Below, one piece after another: positions 1 through 12,104 of a stretch of DNA of 64,000 nt. The notes under the pieces are model-generated. The model was not told the origin of the DNA and searched no databases. It saw nothing but the letters and a program-made list of their open reading frames with translations. The position numbers and the translations under genes are program-made. Location of the stretch: NCBI GenBank assembly GCA_028023455.1, contig JAQFVV010000513.1, positions 126,001 to 190,000 of the forward strand. Reading direction: 5' to 3'. Within the stretch, counting starts at the first letter, position 1. Each line of letters opens with the position of its first letter. This DNA is from Epiperipatus broadwayi (taxonomy: Eukaryota; Onychophora; Udeonychophora; Euonychophora; Peripatidae).

Positions 1-488
1 ATTTTTGTCACCCCAGTGAGATGATGAAAAAGAGACCTGAATAAACTTACATAATTTTTCTCCAGTTTGAGATATTTTTTTCTGTATAGATGTACTCTAA
101 TTTAAGAAGTAACTGACCGTCCATATTATTTCTCATGTATATATATTATTTATATATATATTTTTTTTTTAGTAATTTTTTTTTTTAACTGACTGTCCAT
201 TTAATCTCTCTTATATATATATAATTTTTTGTTTTTAGTAATATTTTTAATGCTCATGCATAATTTTTATGTACTCTAATTTAAGAAGTAACTAATTGTC
301 TAATTAATTTCTCATGTATATATATCATTTGTTTTAGTAATTTTTTTTAATGCTCATTTATATTTTTTGTATATCTCTTATGTACATGTCATTATACCAC
401 TGTTACTATACTAAATGTATCAAATTCATGTATCATACTATATGTAATAAGCTATGTAACCCTTGATTGCTTAATAAAGTTCTTTGAA

Positions 489-490
<2 letters not shown>
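1..490 (+). mobile_element. 3' end of a LINE (copy A), truncated by window
   Basis: The last roughly 100 bases align by eye with the 3' end of the complete LINE at 918-6190: both have a similar string ending in an AATAAAG polyadenylation signal (473-478 here, 6171-6176 there), then a short CTTT..TGAAA stretch, then (GTA)n. The upstream 90-330 contains three related units beginning TAACTGACCGT / TAACTGACTGT / TAACTAATTGT (about 110, 186 and 289), so the 3' untranslated region carries an AT-rich tandem repeat. No coding sequence is visible. I infer that this is the 3' untranslated end of a relative of the next element; the rest lies outside the window. Confidence 0.6.
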
Positions 491-917
<427 letters not shown>

Positions 918-923
918 AAATAA

Positions 924-935
924 TGCGCATGCGCA
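924..935. promoter_or_regulatory. Perfect NRF-1-type palindrome in LINE 5' UTR
   Basis: TGCGCATGCGCA is self-complementary and matches the NRF-1/alpha-PAL consensus YGCGCAYGCGCR at every position. It lies 7 bases into the LINE, in surroundings that are otherwise strongly AT-rich, and upstream of ORF1. LINEs need an internal promoter near their 5' end, so this is a plausible activator site; binding is not shown by sequence alone. Confidence 0.5.
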
Positions 936-1141
936 TGTATGCCTAAGTCATCAAGAACGAAGGTCTTATTAATAATCTTTTTTTTCCCCATATTCTAATC
1001 GTTTTCACACTTAAAAACTGTGATATATATCTGTGATAGATAAAAACAGCGATGGCTAATTACTGAACAGTTGTTTTCTAGCAAAAAGTAAGTAATACGG
1101 TCGTTCATAACAAAAAATAAATTCTAACGTCATAAACAAGC

Positions 1142-2422
1142 ATGGCGTTGCATCAAGAAGCAAACGACATAAATTGCGCTCAAACAAACGGCGATAAAAT
1201 GAAAACTGCCACTATCGCAAAAACATACGCAAACGTAACAAAAATAAACCAGCAGCTTCACAGCATCGAAAAAAGTCCAGCATTAACACAGACAGCAAGA
1301 TTTAGGAAGGTAAATCAAGCTGACATAAATAATTTAAACCTCATGGAAAACAATAATGAAGAGCCCTCCCCAACGATATGGAATCAAGATGAACTGCAAG
1401 AAATAAACGTTAATTTCAACAGCACCATCCCAAAAAAATTATTCGCAACTTTCCAAAAATTTTTTTCACCGAGATCATTAGTGTTAGCTGTCACTGATAG
1501 GAATTTAACACTCTATAAATTCCCCAGAGAGCTTCTTTACGAGGAGCTGACAGCAACAGCATTGTGGGATACAGTTTCTAGTATTGGAGAGCATCCAAAC
1601 TCGGGATACGTTGCAATTCAGTTTTTCGATGAACATCAGCGTGCAAGATTTCAAACTAAAGTAAAAACTTTGGGAAGCTACGCGCTAATAATAGTCGATC
1701 AAAGCTTGCAAAACTATTGTAACGGAATAATTAAAAACACTTACTTCGGATATACCATTCAGGATTTTCAAAAATTAATACAGTCATTTGGCAAAGCTAT
1801 TTATATAAAACAAATCTACTTATCCGACACCCCCATACCGGTTTTCAGCAACAACTTTCATTTCAAAATAAAGCTGAATGACAATGTAAACCCAGAGGAT
1901 ATTCCAACACAAATAATTGACCAGAATGCAATACTGACTATTCACATAAAAGGATTAAGGCCGAGATGTTTTGCGTGCGGTGAAACCGGACACTTAGCAA
2001 TCGATTGCAACACCAAAATCAACCAAAAAAACCAACCGAGCTCTGAAGATCAACCAACAGAAGCTCACCAACTGGAATCAAACAGTACAAAACAGATAAT
2101 GAAAACAACTAATAAACAAAAAAAAATTAATAAAAAAACCACAGATCAACAGCAATTGAATAATAAAAAAACTGCACACACGTTGCCAGCACCTGAAATT
2201 CTGGATTTATCAACAAAATCAACCAATAGAATTCAAACTCCCACTGATAAAAAAACAGAAAGTCAACAACCTCAAGAGGCTCCAATGGAAAAAATAGCGC
2301 ACAACCTAAGACAGCCTACCAAAAATATTGATGAAAAAGAGATAATAAAAGAACAAATAAACTCACACAGTAATAGTGATCAAGAAAAAAATATATATAA
2401 CACACCAAACACCCAATATTAA
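1142..2422 (+). CDS. LINE ORF1, nucleic-acid-binding protein with CCHC zinc knuckle
   Basis: A 426-residue open frame preceding ORF2 of the same LINE. Residues 276-289 form a retroviral-type zinc knuckle, C-x2-C-x4-H-x4-C, followed by a long basic, Asn/Gln/Lys-rich tail. Residues about 100-270 are a folded-looking region of the kind seen before the knuckle in ORF1 proteins of Tx1-like elements. ORF1 products bind the element RNA and accompany it in the ribonucleoprotein that carries out target-primed reverse transcription. The first in-frame ATG after the microsatellite was taken as start; no alternative long frame exists upstream. The frame ends at 2422, but an overlapping frame continues to 2666 and probably once formed the C-terminus (separate entry). 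Function rests on architecture and position. Confidence 0.8.
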   Translation: MALHQEANDINCAQTNGDKMKTATIAKTYANVTKINQQLHSIEKSPALTQTARFRKVNQADINNLNLMENNNEEPSPTIWNQDELQEINVNFNSTIPKKLFATFQKFFSPRSLVLAVTDRNLTLYKFPRELLYEELTATALWDTVSSIGEHPNSGYVAIQFFDEHQRARFQTKVKTLGSYALIIVDQSLQNYCNGIIKNTYFGYTIQDFQKLIQSFGKAIYIKQIYLSDTPIPVFSNNFHFKIKLNDNVNPEDIPTQIIDQNAILTIHIKGLRPRCFACGETGHLAIDCNTKINQKNQPSSEDQPTEAHQLESNSTKQIMKTTNKQKKINKKTTDQQQLNNKKTAHTLPAPEILDLSTKSTNRIQTPTDKKTESQQPQEAPMEKIAHNLRQPTKNIDEKEIIKEQINSHSNSDQEKNIYNTPNTQY

Positions 2423-2666
2423 AAATAATACAACAATGGAAATTATGGAAGCTATCACCCCAAATATGCCTCAAATCACCAAAGCTGACACAGAACAAAG
2501 AAGAAGACCAGGCCGCCCACCAAAGAAAAATAGAGGGCCCAAAAAAATCAAAACAGAAGCCAACCTTAGCCTTTCTGATCACAACAATACAACTACAGTG
2601 GAAACAGATGAAGATCTGGAAATGGAATATGAGAATGAATGGGAAGAAACACCAGATCAACCCTAA
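2376..2666 (+). CDS. Overlapping frame with AT-hook, probable C-terminus of LINE ORF1
   Basis: A 96-codon open frame overlaps the last 47 bases of ORF1 in another frame and ends 28 bases before ORF2. Residues 42-51 read RRRPGRPPKK, an AT-hook-like GRP core in a basic context, followed by a strongly acidic stretch (ETDEDLEMEYENEWEE). ORF1's own tail is Lys/Asn-rich and low in complexity here, so a single frameshift joining the two would give one protein of about 520 residues with a knuckle and an AT-hook. It could instead be a separate small ORF made by reinitiation or programmed shifting. A minor-groove-binding AT-hook could help an element settle in AT-rich DNA, but that is speculation. Confidence 0.5.
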   Translation: MIKKKIYITHQTPNIKNNTTMEIMEAITPNMPQITKADTEQRRRPGRPPKKNRGPKKIKTEANLSLSDHNNTTTVETDEDLEMEYENEWEETPDQP

Positions 2667-2694
2667 TATTTAAATCTCAATCAAAAAACATATA

Positions 2695-5651
2695 ATGAAA
2701 ATAAAAATTGCGGCAATCAATGTCAGGGGTTTGAACTCAACCTCAAAAATTAATAAGTTAAAACATTGGATCAAGGATATACAACCACACTTGCTTGGTA
2801 TACTTGAGACAAAAATTTATGCTGGATCACAAACTGACCCAGCCAAACATTTAAATATGGAAGGTTTCTGTGCATGCTCCAGAGACTCTTCCTCTCCCTC
2901 AGCTGGAACTGGACTCATAATTGCTAGAAATTGCCCATTCACAACGCTTTAAAATAATTCACATTGACATGAACTTATTAATTGCAACCTTCAACCAAAA
3001 AAGCATAACAATAAATCTGGTTTTTGTATATATGCCTTTACAGGATAAAAAAATAGATACCATAATTGCAAACATTAATTCAAGGTTAGCTACAACTTCA
3101 AACCCAACCATCTTAATTGGAGATTTTAATTTAAAATATCAGGAATTTACCGAACGTTGGCTTCACAGAATAAACATACCACTAATGAGTGGTCAAGGTT
3201 TTTTGCCAGATGATGCCATTTCTTTCCACAATAATCGCTTCTCTTCACTTATTGATCTGTGCTTTTATTCTCCAAAGCTTCACCACCTTATTGAAATAAA
3301 ACTAACTCCCTCAACTTTTTCTGATCACTCAGCTCAAATAGTCACAATTGACTGTGCCCAAATTCAAATATCACCCTTTCCACTTAGAAGAACAATAAGA
3401 GTTTTACTCCCAGAAACAACCCCTGAATTTCTGTTCTCTGAGACCTACATAATGCTAAACAAAATCAAAGATATGACTTTGAACCTGGTCCAGAAATATC
3501 TAGCATTTTTGGGAATGTTGTCCTTTAACATCAACCATATAACAAAAAAACAACCTCCACCATCAAGACTTTTGTCTCTGGCAGATCAGTTACACCAGAG
3601 AATAATCATGATTAACCCATCACACTGCACCCAGCAGTATATATTCAAGCTTACACATGCATACAATAAAGCATGTGGAGAACTCAAAAGCTATCTGAAG
3701 ATAGAGAAAAGCAAGGTATGCCTAACCAGGCCACACACTTGGACAAGAGATTATATAAGATGGGCGCTGGGGAACCAACCAGATGTAAAAGTGCCAATGG
3801 CACTATATACAAATAGTGGAACATATGCAGGACACAGTATGATTATGCCAATTTTTGAATATTTTAAAGAGAAATTACAAGAAAGACAACCATATAAAAT
3901 ACCACACAATCTGTTTGTCCCACCAGAGACAAAAACCCCATTCACAAAAGATCTATTCACAACAAAACTAAATACTATTCGAAACGCTTGCCATCCAGGT
4001 AGTCCTGGAGTTCCATTGTTTGTATTAAAGCATCTAAGCAAATTCACAACAGAATATTTGTGTCAGTTAGCAAACCATCTAGCGCAACAAATTCAACCCA
4101 TGGAGGGTGTCTATCCAATAGCCATAGTACCCTATAATAAAAAGAAAGCAATTATTCCACCTATTACAGACCTCAGACCAATATCTATGGGACCTTTGCC
4201 CATCAAAATTATGGAGAAAATTATTAAAGATGAAATTGAACCGTATATAATGCCACTTATCTCCGAAGCACAATATGCAAAGAAAAACTCTTCAACAACA
4301 GAAGCAGCTTTATTCTTCAAAGCAATTCTAGCAACAGTAAAACAGCGGAAAAAATACAGACCCGTTGTTGTGCAGCTTGATATAGAAGCTGCATTTGACT
4401 CAGTCAATATATACACACTTCTAAAAATGCTAAAAGACACAGAAATTCCCAGAACACATCTATATATAATTGCTAACCTGCTTCTGAACAGAGAGATCCA
4501 TATAACTTTAAATGGAAGAAACTCACCATCTTTCACACCCACCAAATCTATATCCCAAGGATCCCCTCTTAGTTCACTATTGTTTATATTTTACATCAAT
4601 CCCCTTATTAAAAGCATACAAAATGCATTTACTGGGATCGAGATACCAGACACAACACAGCGCACTACATGCATCGCCTGTTTGGATGATGTTACCATAT
4701 TCCTAACATCAAAAAAACAAATACCACAACTCCAAAAGATATTACAAGAATATTTACAAAAATATGAATTATCATTTAATCCAGCAAAAACCACAGCCTG
4801 GTCTCTATACACTGGTAAACCATGTACATCAATTTACAAATCAAAACCAAACTCTTTCCTTGGGTTCCCATTTCATATGGGAATTACAGGAATGAGATGT
4901 CATATCCAAAATAAACTTAAAGAAGACGCCACAAAAATTATAAATTCCTTGTCCAAGGCATATCTCTCACTATATTCCAAAGTACAGTTAATTAACCAGC
5001 TTATCACAACCAAAATAACTTACTATGTACTGGTTATTTCATTCTCAAAGGGGTTCATTTCAAAAATTAAAACCATATATAATAAACTACTTTGGGCCAG
5101 AAAAACAGTAACAATTTCCACAAAAAAACTTAGCCAACCTCTAATAAAAAATGGACTTGGCTTGCACAACATCAATGTTTTTCATATACAGAAGTTAAGA
5201 AACTCAATAATCACAATACTTGCCAAATACCCCAAAATTAACCACTTGCTAGAAGTTACTCCAACAGATAGACCACCTCCAAAAGGTTCCTTTTTCACCA
5301 ACATTATATACCAATGCAAAACCACAGACAAGATTCCAGAACAGTATTTGCATAAGTATTCATACTGGGATATTTATGGTTTAATAAACAGAGAAGCAGA
5401 TACTAATGTTATACAACCTATGCTAGGAATTAACAACAAGAGACTATTCAAGGAATATAAAAAAATGGGCTCTAGAGTCCAAATACTTTGATTTTATCAT
5501 GAAAATCAATCTCATTGCCTTGCCAACAACCCACTTTCTTTATCATAAAAGAATGTATATATCTATTGACCTTTTCTGTGGACTCTGCCATCGAGCAGAA
5601 GAGACACTGGACCACTTTATTTATCAATGTGTAGCACTTAACCAAACATGA
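2695..5651 (+). pseudogene. LINE ORF2: AP-endonuclease, reverse transcriptase, CCHC knuckle (two frameshifts)
   Basis: The enzyme of the LINE, which nicks target DNA and copies the element RNA onto it. It starts at ATG 2695 (MKIKIAAINVRGLN, the first endonuclease motif; later ETKIY). A shift near 2921-2950 moves to the next frame, which runs to 5491 and has GDFN (residues 67-70 of that frame) and SDHS (134-137), closing the endonuclease. The polymerase palm follows: DIEAAFD (487-493), SISQGSP, and CLDD (587-590) where most LINEs have F/YADD. A second shift near an A-run at about 5460-5466 leads into a third frame ending at 5651, containing C-x2-C-x8-H-x4-C (5577-5630), the usual C-terminal knuckle of this group. 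Total length, about 980 codons, is normal. The two shifts make this copy inactive as written, unless they are sequencing errors in homopolymers. Confidence 0.9.
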
Positions 5652-6190
5652 CAGATGATGTGTAACACCTACAGAAAACCGGGTACAATCATTAATCACA
5701 TAATAGCTGCTTTTCAGGGAAGATCAATACCTAGCATTAGGGTCAGCCACACTTGTTCTATATGCATATTGGTGCACCTGATGTACTTTCTTCATTGGCA
5801 ATAACACCAGATGACACCCAGCTACATTTAGCAACAAACTGCTACACATTCGAAATAGAGATAAAATAATAACCAACCCCCACTTATATGCAGCAACATG
5901 GTCATTGTTAAAACAACCATCAATGCTGTGAATGCTGCAAAGGAAAACTCATACAACTAACATTCAAAGTGACATGCGGACAAAACTAAATAAGCTCCTC
6001 AAACGTTAGAACTCTGATTATTTTTGCTTTTTTAATTTTTATATTGTTATAGTCCATTAACCACAAAGTGTAACCACTAAATTCATTTATATGTGTTTAC
6101 CCTAATATTATTCATTGTATGTTAAATTTCAAATTTTTCTAGATGTAAGCTTATGTAAACCATTGAGATCAATAAAGCCTTTATTGAAAC
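5652..6190 (+). other. LINE copy B 3' untranslated region
   Basis: About 540 AT-rich bases after ORF2 with no open frame of note. AATAAA lies at 6171-6176, 14 bases before the microsatellite. The final 50 bases resemble the end of LINE copy A at about 440-490, which defines the family 3' end recognised by its reverse transcriptase. Confidence 0.7.
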
Positions 6191-6361
<171 letters not shown>

Positions 6362-7185
6362 AAGAATACATTTAATAAATTTTGTATGATGAAAATGTGA
6401 TATAAATAAATTGAAGAAGTTTCATGCTTTTAATTTTTATTTAAGTGTCTCATATTTCTACCATTACAATGTGCTGTATTATTCAGAAAATTGCTAGGTT
6501 ATTCAAAAAAAAAATGTTTACCACATGTATTAAAATGTGATATCTCATGCCATAAAAAATCTACAGCTAGTGTATATTTATCTATAAAATGCTATTTATT
6601 TAGAGACTGTTAAAAAGTTTTAAATATTGATTACAAACTGCAAGCACAGAATGTATTAAATATATATATTTAATATACCAGAATGTTTAGTTTATTGTTT
6701 TGAAGTTAACTGTGTGATTAGGTTTTAGGTAATGTACAGTTTTAATAATTTGGTTCCCTTTATACTATTGATAACAAACTAGTCTTTATGGTCACAACAG
6801 TTCAGTCAAGTGTGATCTTACTAAACATTGTTTTTTTAATTCTAAATAATTTCTTGTAAATATTATAAGACTATGAATTTAAAAATAATTAAACTTCCAT
6901 ATAGTTATTTTTTCAGCACAATGATAATGAATTTTGCATAAAAATACAAAAACTGGCAACTGCAAGCATCAGCTCTCATTCTCAGTCAATTTTTCTTTAC
7001 ATTTGTACAGTTCAACCATACTTTCTTTTTTACTAACACTAATTTTTTTTAAAAGTTTACAACTACATACATTTTCAACTGGTAGTATAGCAGTAGACAA
7101 TATTACCAGACATCACATCACTTCTTCAACTTATGGATAAAAGAATCACCTCAATCTGTAAGATGTACTAACATCAATAAGCAAT
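6362..7185. other. AT-rich intergenic DNA
   Basis: No coding sequence, RNA gene or recognisable repeat seen. A 68-codon open frame at 6934-7140 has no supporting features. Confidence 0.6.
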
Positions 7186-7620
7186 GCAGTATTTGTTCAA
7201 AACACTTTGGATAAAAGCACCTATAAGAAATTGATGATGACAACATTCAAGAGTTTTTGCAATCATACATGAAAGAATTAACTAATGAGGAATTAATGCA
7301 ACTAGATGAAGAAAATGAAGAGAATGAAAAAAGAAAGTCCACAAGCTTTTAGAGAAAAAGTGACACATCAAAAAACTGAAAGAATTGATTTCACATCACA
7401 AGTCCAGGAACAGTATTTTCAACAAATTTGATGCTGACTTAGGACCCTCCATCAAAACTAAAAATTCTTTAAATCAATGAATAAAACTTATAATATGTTG
7501 TAAAAAAAGAAAAGTAAAGAAACACATCAATCATTTATTCTACACTTTTTTCTCTAGTGATCATCAGCCATCAATGTATGGTGTACCTTCTATAAAAAAA
7601 CCAAGATCATTAAAAGATTA
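7186..7620 (+). pseudogene. Possible pogo/Tigger transposase C-terminal relic
   Basis: Translated in several frames, this stretch gives pieces such as IQEFLQSYMKEL, TNEELMQLDEENEENE and, further on, MNKTYNML followed by a Lys-rich stretch and ETHQSFILHFF. The order (short acidic block after a 'DIxxLL..LTxEEL' segment, then a terminal 'KQxYxxKKKQxxQxxIxxFF' segment) is that of the C-terminal end of Tigger/TIGD1-like transposases. No DDE catalytic region was found upstream, so only a fragment remains, with many stops. The match is by memory of the family pattern and could be wrong. Confidence 0.4.
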
Positions 7621-7935
7621 ATAAGACAATGATAGGTTCTTAGAATGAACAATTAATGACCCAGAAAGCTAGATGATGATAAATGCTGAATGGAGAATTA
7701 TAAAAAAGAATAACTTTAAGCTAAACCATTTTCTTTCTTTTTACATAGATTTAAGTTGCATTATCATAGATACATATTTTAAATGCATATTTTCATGATA
7801 CACCCATAGCATCATTTACACATGCATATAGTGTGCATTAGGGGTTTTTAATTAGTAATTATACTATGTTAAATTGTTTGTTAATACAATATTGTTGTTA
7901 TATTATTATGATGATGATGATTATTATTAAAAATA

Positions 7936-8790
7936 CATTTATGATAATAGCACTTTTGATTTAAATGAAACTAACCTTTATAAAGATTTTAATTTAAAAT
8001 TGCTTGGTTGAATATTTTACCTAATATTATGCAGTACATAATTCAAAATTAATTATTAATAATATATGACTACAATTTATTTTTATTTTTATGCTGAATG
8101 GAATTTGTATTTCTTTTTCTGTACTATAATTGTATAAGTTTCCAATAATGTCATCATTGTCTTGGATATATCTGAAACAAATTGCAATAATATGATTTAA
8201 AAATCTAGCAAATAAATATTTTAACTTAGATTTAGTAACTTTTGATTATATAAAGTTGATTGCATAATTCAGAAATCATCCCCCTTCCTCCTTTTTTTAC
8301 TGAAAATACTTTAGATTTATTATGATAGCAACTTTAATTTTATTGAAAAGTTTCGATTCAAAATTAGTTGACTGAATATTTTAGCTAATACAGTACACAA
8401 TTTAAAATTAATTATTAACAGTATTGTATGTAGCCAAAACTTATTTTTAGTTTTACATTGAATGAAATTTGTATTTATTTTTTAACATTGTATCTTTTTA
8501 CATTTTTGATAATGCCTCCTTTAGCCTTGAATATCTTTGAAACAGATTATGATATTATGATTTAAAGTTAAACAAAAACTATACAGTAAATTGCATTTTA
8601 CATTTATATTTAGTAATTTTGATTATTAATTGCATAATACACAAAATCATTTTCCCCCTCAAAATAACTTGCAATTATGATAACTAAATTTTACAATTAT
8701 GATGATCATCACAATTTTTGCTGCTAGAAAAATACCATTAATAATAATTTTAATCTATAAAAGTGAGTGAATATACAGTTTTTAAGCTCA
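7936..8790. repeat. Old tandem duplication, unit about 375-380 bp, two full and one partial copy
   Basis: Unit 1 (about 7936-8310) and unit 2 (about 8312-8668) share the same order of landmarks: ATGATA..AGCA, AAAATTAATTATTAA, GAATTTGTATTT, TTGATTGCATAAT / TAATTGCATAAT, then a C-run (8279-8284 and 8654-8658). A partial third copy seems to start near 8675. Divergence is substantial, so the event is old. No coding content. Confidence 0.65.
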
Positions 8791-11700
8791 TATAGACATT
8801 TAAATATATAATATTAATACATATGGTTGTTATACATCATAAAAATAGGCTTTTGATTACTTATTATACTGAATGTAGCACTTTCTTTTACTTTTGTAGT
8901 CATAAAACTTTATTTTGATATGACATTTAAGAATGTTTTGGTTGCTAGGACACTGAATGAAAAATTAAATAATGTACTGTACATTGCAATATTCTATACT
9001 GCATTGTGTATAATGTATCAACTGTGTATTGCATGAATGCCACCATTTCTTTTTAAAGATGGATCCATTAAAGTCATTATTTTATGATGTCATCAATATT
9101 AGAAAATGGCTGTCATTTTCAAAGTGGGGTTTTTTTTTTAAAAAAAATAGAAGTTCTTTTTACAATCATTATAGTCACAATCAGTTCTAAATCAATATAC
9201 TAGGTAAAAATTGATGATGATCACTATGGTGAATCCTGTCATAAAAGACCAATGCTAAGCAGAGTACATGTGTATCAATTTTAGACTGCTAATTTTTGAT
9301 TATTCCCATAAAACCTTACTTTTTTTTATTTATAAGTAAGTAAGAATTTTACATAAGAAAACACTGTATATCATTTTAACTTTTTTATTTTTCAGTTTTT
9401 TTAAATATTCTTATAACATTAAAAAAAAGCCTAAACAAAAGCTATCTTACTTGTAAAAATTTAATATTAAGCTAAACTCATTAAGAATATCTTTTGTCTA
9501 AATTTTTTTTGTGATTAATATAAGTATTTTTAATATAATATGTCAAAAAAAAAACCTGAAAGGCAATTCAAGATCAAAATAATAAGATTTATGCATCTTT
9601 TATTCATATTCTGTAAACTCAGTTATCAGAAGGGTTAATTTATGTAAATAATATAAACTATGTTAAACTTGCCAAAAGGAAAATATAAATTTATTTTTTA
9701 TTCAGAACTAAATTTTATTCTTGAAATTCTCATCTTTTGAACTATATATATAAATTAACATGAATATTTTAACTAGGTGGAGGTATTAAATATTTGTTCA
9801 GGTTTTTTTTTTAATGTAATAAGACAAACTAGAAACCATCTCTATGTGGAGTTGGATTATGGTCTAGTAAATAAAATCTGATTATTATTATAATTTATAT
9901 GGTGTCCATTATTTCTTGCCATAATCAAAGATTTTTTTGTGTTGAAATATTATTAACATGAAAAAAATAATTGTTGGTATTTAAATGTCAGCTCATGATC
10001 TTGGATTACATGAGTAACCACTATAATAATCTGGTTCAGTTTTGGCATTGTTCATTTACTGACATTTTGTACATAAATGGCTTTTTCCTAGTTCTTACAT
10101 ATTTAATATTAATGTTTTGATAATTTGTTTTAAATGTTAATTAATTTATTACAAAACAATTAACAAAAAATAACCATTGTCTATTTATACTAAGTATTTT
10201 TTTTTTTTAAAAAAAATTGTTATATATATATAGCAGTGAATCTTTTCAACGGTTTTTTTTTTATTTCGTTACTTATTGTATGAATGTAAAAGCAAATCAA
10301 AGACCTAGTTTGCCTTTATGACACCATAACACTATAATTACAGCATCATATGTAGTGATATTTTTATGGTTACTATAGCAACATTTAACTGAGTGATTCA
10401 GACTATTCTGAAAATTATTTTTACTTTTCAACTAAAGAGAGTAAATACTCTCTTATCAAGCAATGTTAGATGGCAATCTGGGTTAGTTACCTATATAAAA
10501 AAATCTTGACTTTCTTTTAAGAAAGCTTCTTATAACATTTAAAAAATAAATTAATCACAAAGGCAGATATGCTTTTTACTTATAAATATTTAATTGTATA
10601 CCAGACTATGAAATTCTTTGGTCAAATACTATCTATTTCAGCTTTAATGTTCAGATTTTTAAAAATATAATATATCAAAACTACTCAGAAAGATAATTAG
10701 AAACAAAAATATTTAAATTAATTAATTTACTATTCTTATTCTAATAAATTACTTTTAAATATCAGAAGAATTAAATTATATAATTCAAACTAACATTGAT
10801 TTGCTAAAAGATAAATGAAAAGCATTTTTTATTCAAAGCTATTTTATTATCTACTTTAAATTTGATTTCAGACACCAGCATGTATGGACTTGAATTAATT
10901 GTTACATTATGAAGTCGATACACAAGTATCTACTAATTAGGTTTTTATTTTCGTGAATGGTAGAAAGCATAGTGGTTGAAGAAGTGCTATTTAACATTGA
11001 CTACCAATTATAAGATAACTCAGAATAAGAAGTTTTTGTCCAAGACACTTTATTTTGATCTATAATCTTATTATATGCATGATTTCCACGTTTATTATTT
11101 CAATTATCCATGATTCAAAAAATATTGAATAAAAATTAAATAATTATAAAATATAAATTTTATGTTTTTTAATGTATGTATGACATGTACTCAACATATA
11201 CCTATGTGTTTGAGTGCATATTAAATACATTTTACTACTTTCTAAAAATTTTAGTATCTACACCAAGATTTGATATTAAATATTGCAAGATAAGGGAACA
11301 TTAATTTGTTGATAAAGATATTTTCATATCATAAAATTAATTGGTTATTAACCCTTTAACCGCTAATTATATTATTGGTTGTATGAGGTAAAAATCAAAT
11401 CTTTTAATTGGCCAACTCAAAAACTGAAGACAAAGCCTATTGTTAAAACATATTCGCCTATAATATTAAATTCAACTCAGATACGTTTATAAAAAGTATA
11501 TTACTAATTTTTCAGGTTATGAAAGAGAACGAAAGTTCTTTCAAAAATAAATTGCTATTTATTTATTATAAAATATATTCAATTTTGGAAAATATAAAGC
11601 AAATGTCTAAACAAAAAAGTGCTGACACAAACGCTTTTTTTCAATTTTACATTATGGAAAAGTAAAGATTTCTTTTTGCTAAATCTTAAATATTTTTACT

Positions 11701-11855
11701 AAAATCTTCAATATTTTTCGAAAATAATTTTGTTTTTTTTTGTATATTTTTTAAAAAACTATTTTAATTTCTCATTTTATATTTTTTTAATACTTAAATT
11801 ACATTCGAAATGAAAATCTCAGCGTTTTTCTTTATTTTCTTTGATCAGGTGGTTT
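8791..11855. other. AT-rich intergenic DNA
   Basis: No gene, RNA or clear repeat seen on either strand. Contains several poly-A/T runs and short (TA)n tracts (for example near 10222). Confidence 0.6.
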
Positions 11856-11859
11856 CTTT

Positions 11860-12104
11860 GTTCTTTCCAGCCAATCAGAATGTCTTTTTCGGCTGAGAGC
11901 CGGCTGACAGCCGGCTGACAGCCAATCACCGACAAGGTTCTTCTTTGTTTAGTTTTAAATGCATTTTTTTTTATTTTTTACTTGTAAAATAATTCGGAAG
12001 AGAGCACCATCTTACAGAACTTTTAAAAACCTAATCAATAACTGTCAAACGAATATTCTACCATTAAAACTAGCAGAATTAGAGTGACGTCAGATGTCGA
12101 CGAG
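11860..12104 (+). promoter_or_regulatory. Promoter-like GC-richer island: CCAAT boxes, 3 x 11-bp repeat, CRE
   Basis: In a long AT-rich region this patch carries two CCAAT boxes in the same orientation (CCAATCAG at 11871, CCAATCAC at 11922), three tandem 11-base units between them (CGGCTGAGAGC, CGGCTGACAGC, CGGCTGACAGC; 11890-11922), and a full palindromic CRE, TGACGTCA, at 12085-12092. It is followed at once by a possible first exon. Each motif is short, but their combination and spacing resemble a TATA-less housekeeping promoter. This is inference from composition and motifs. Confidence 0.5.

Larger units (their letters stand above)
918..6190 (+). mobile_element. Nearly full-length L1/Tx1-like LINE (copy B)
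   Basis: A complete-looking non-LTR retrotransposon: 5' untranslated region 918-1141, ORF1 (1142-2422 plus an overlapping frame to 2666), ORF2 (2695 to 5651 in three frames), and a 3' untranslated region of about 540 bases with AATAAA at 6171. It is bounded on both sides by GTA/TAG microsatellite. ORF1 with a zinc knuckle, ORF2 with AP-like endonuclease first and reverse transcriptase second, and a C-terminal CCHC knuckle fit the L1/Tx1 group; the clade assignment is inference. Only two or three frame disruptions are visible, so the copy is fairly young compared with the other elements here. No target-site duplication can be recognised because both flanks are simple repeat. Confidence 0.88.

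Noticed and set aside
3751-4812. Several antisense frames of 60-137 codons within the LINE
   Set aside because: Shadows of the sense reverse transcriptase; no separate motifs or promoters.
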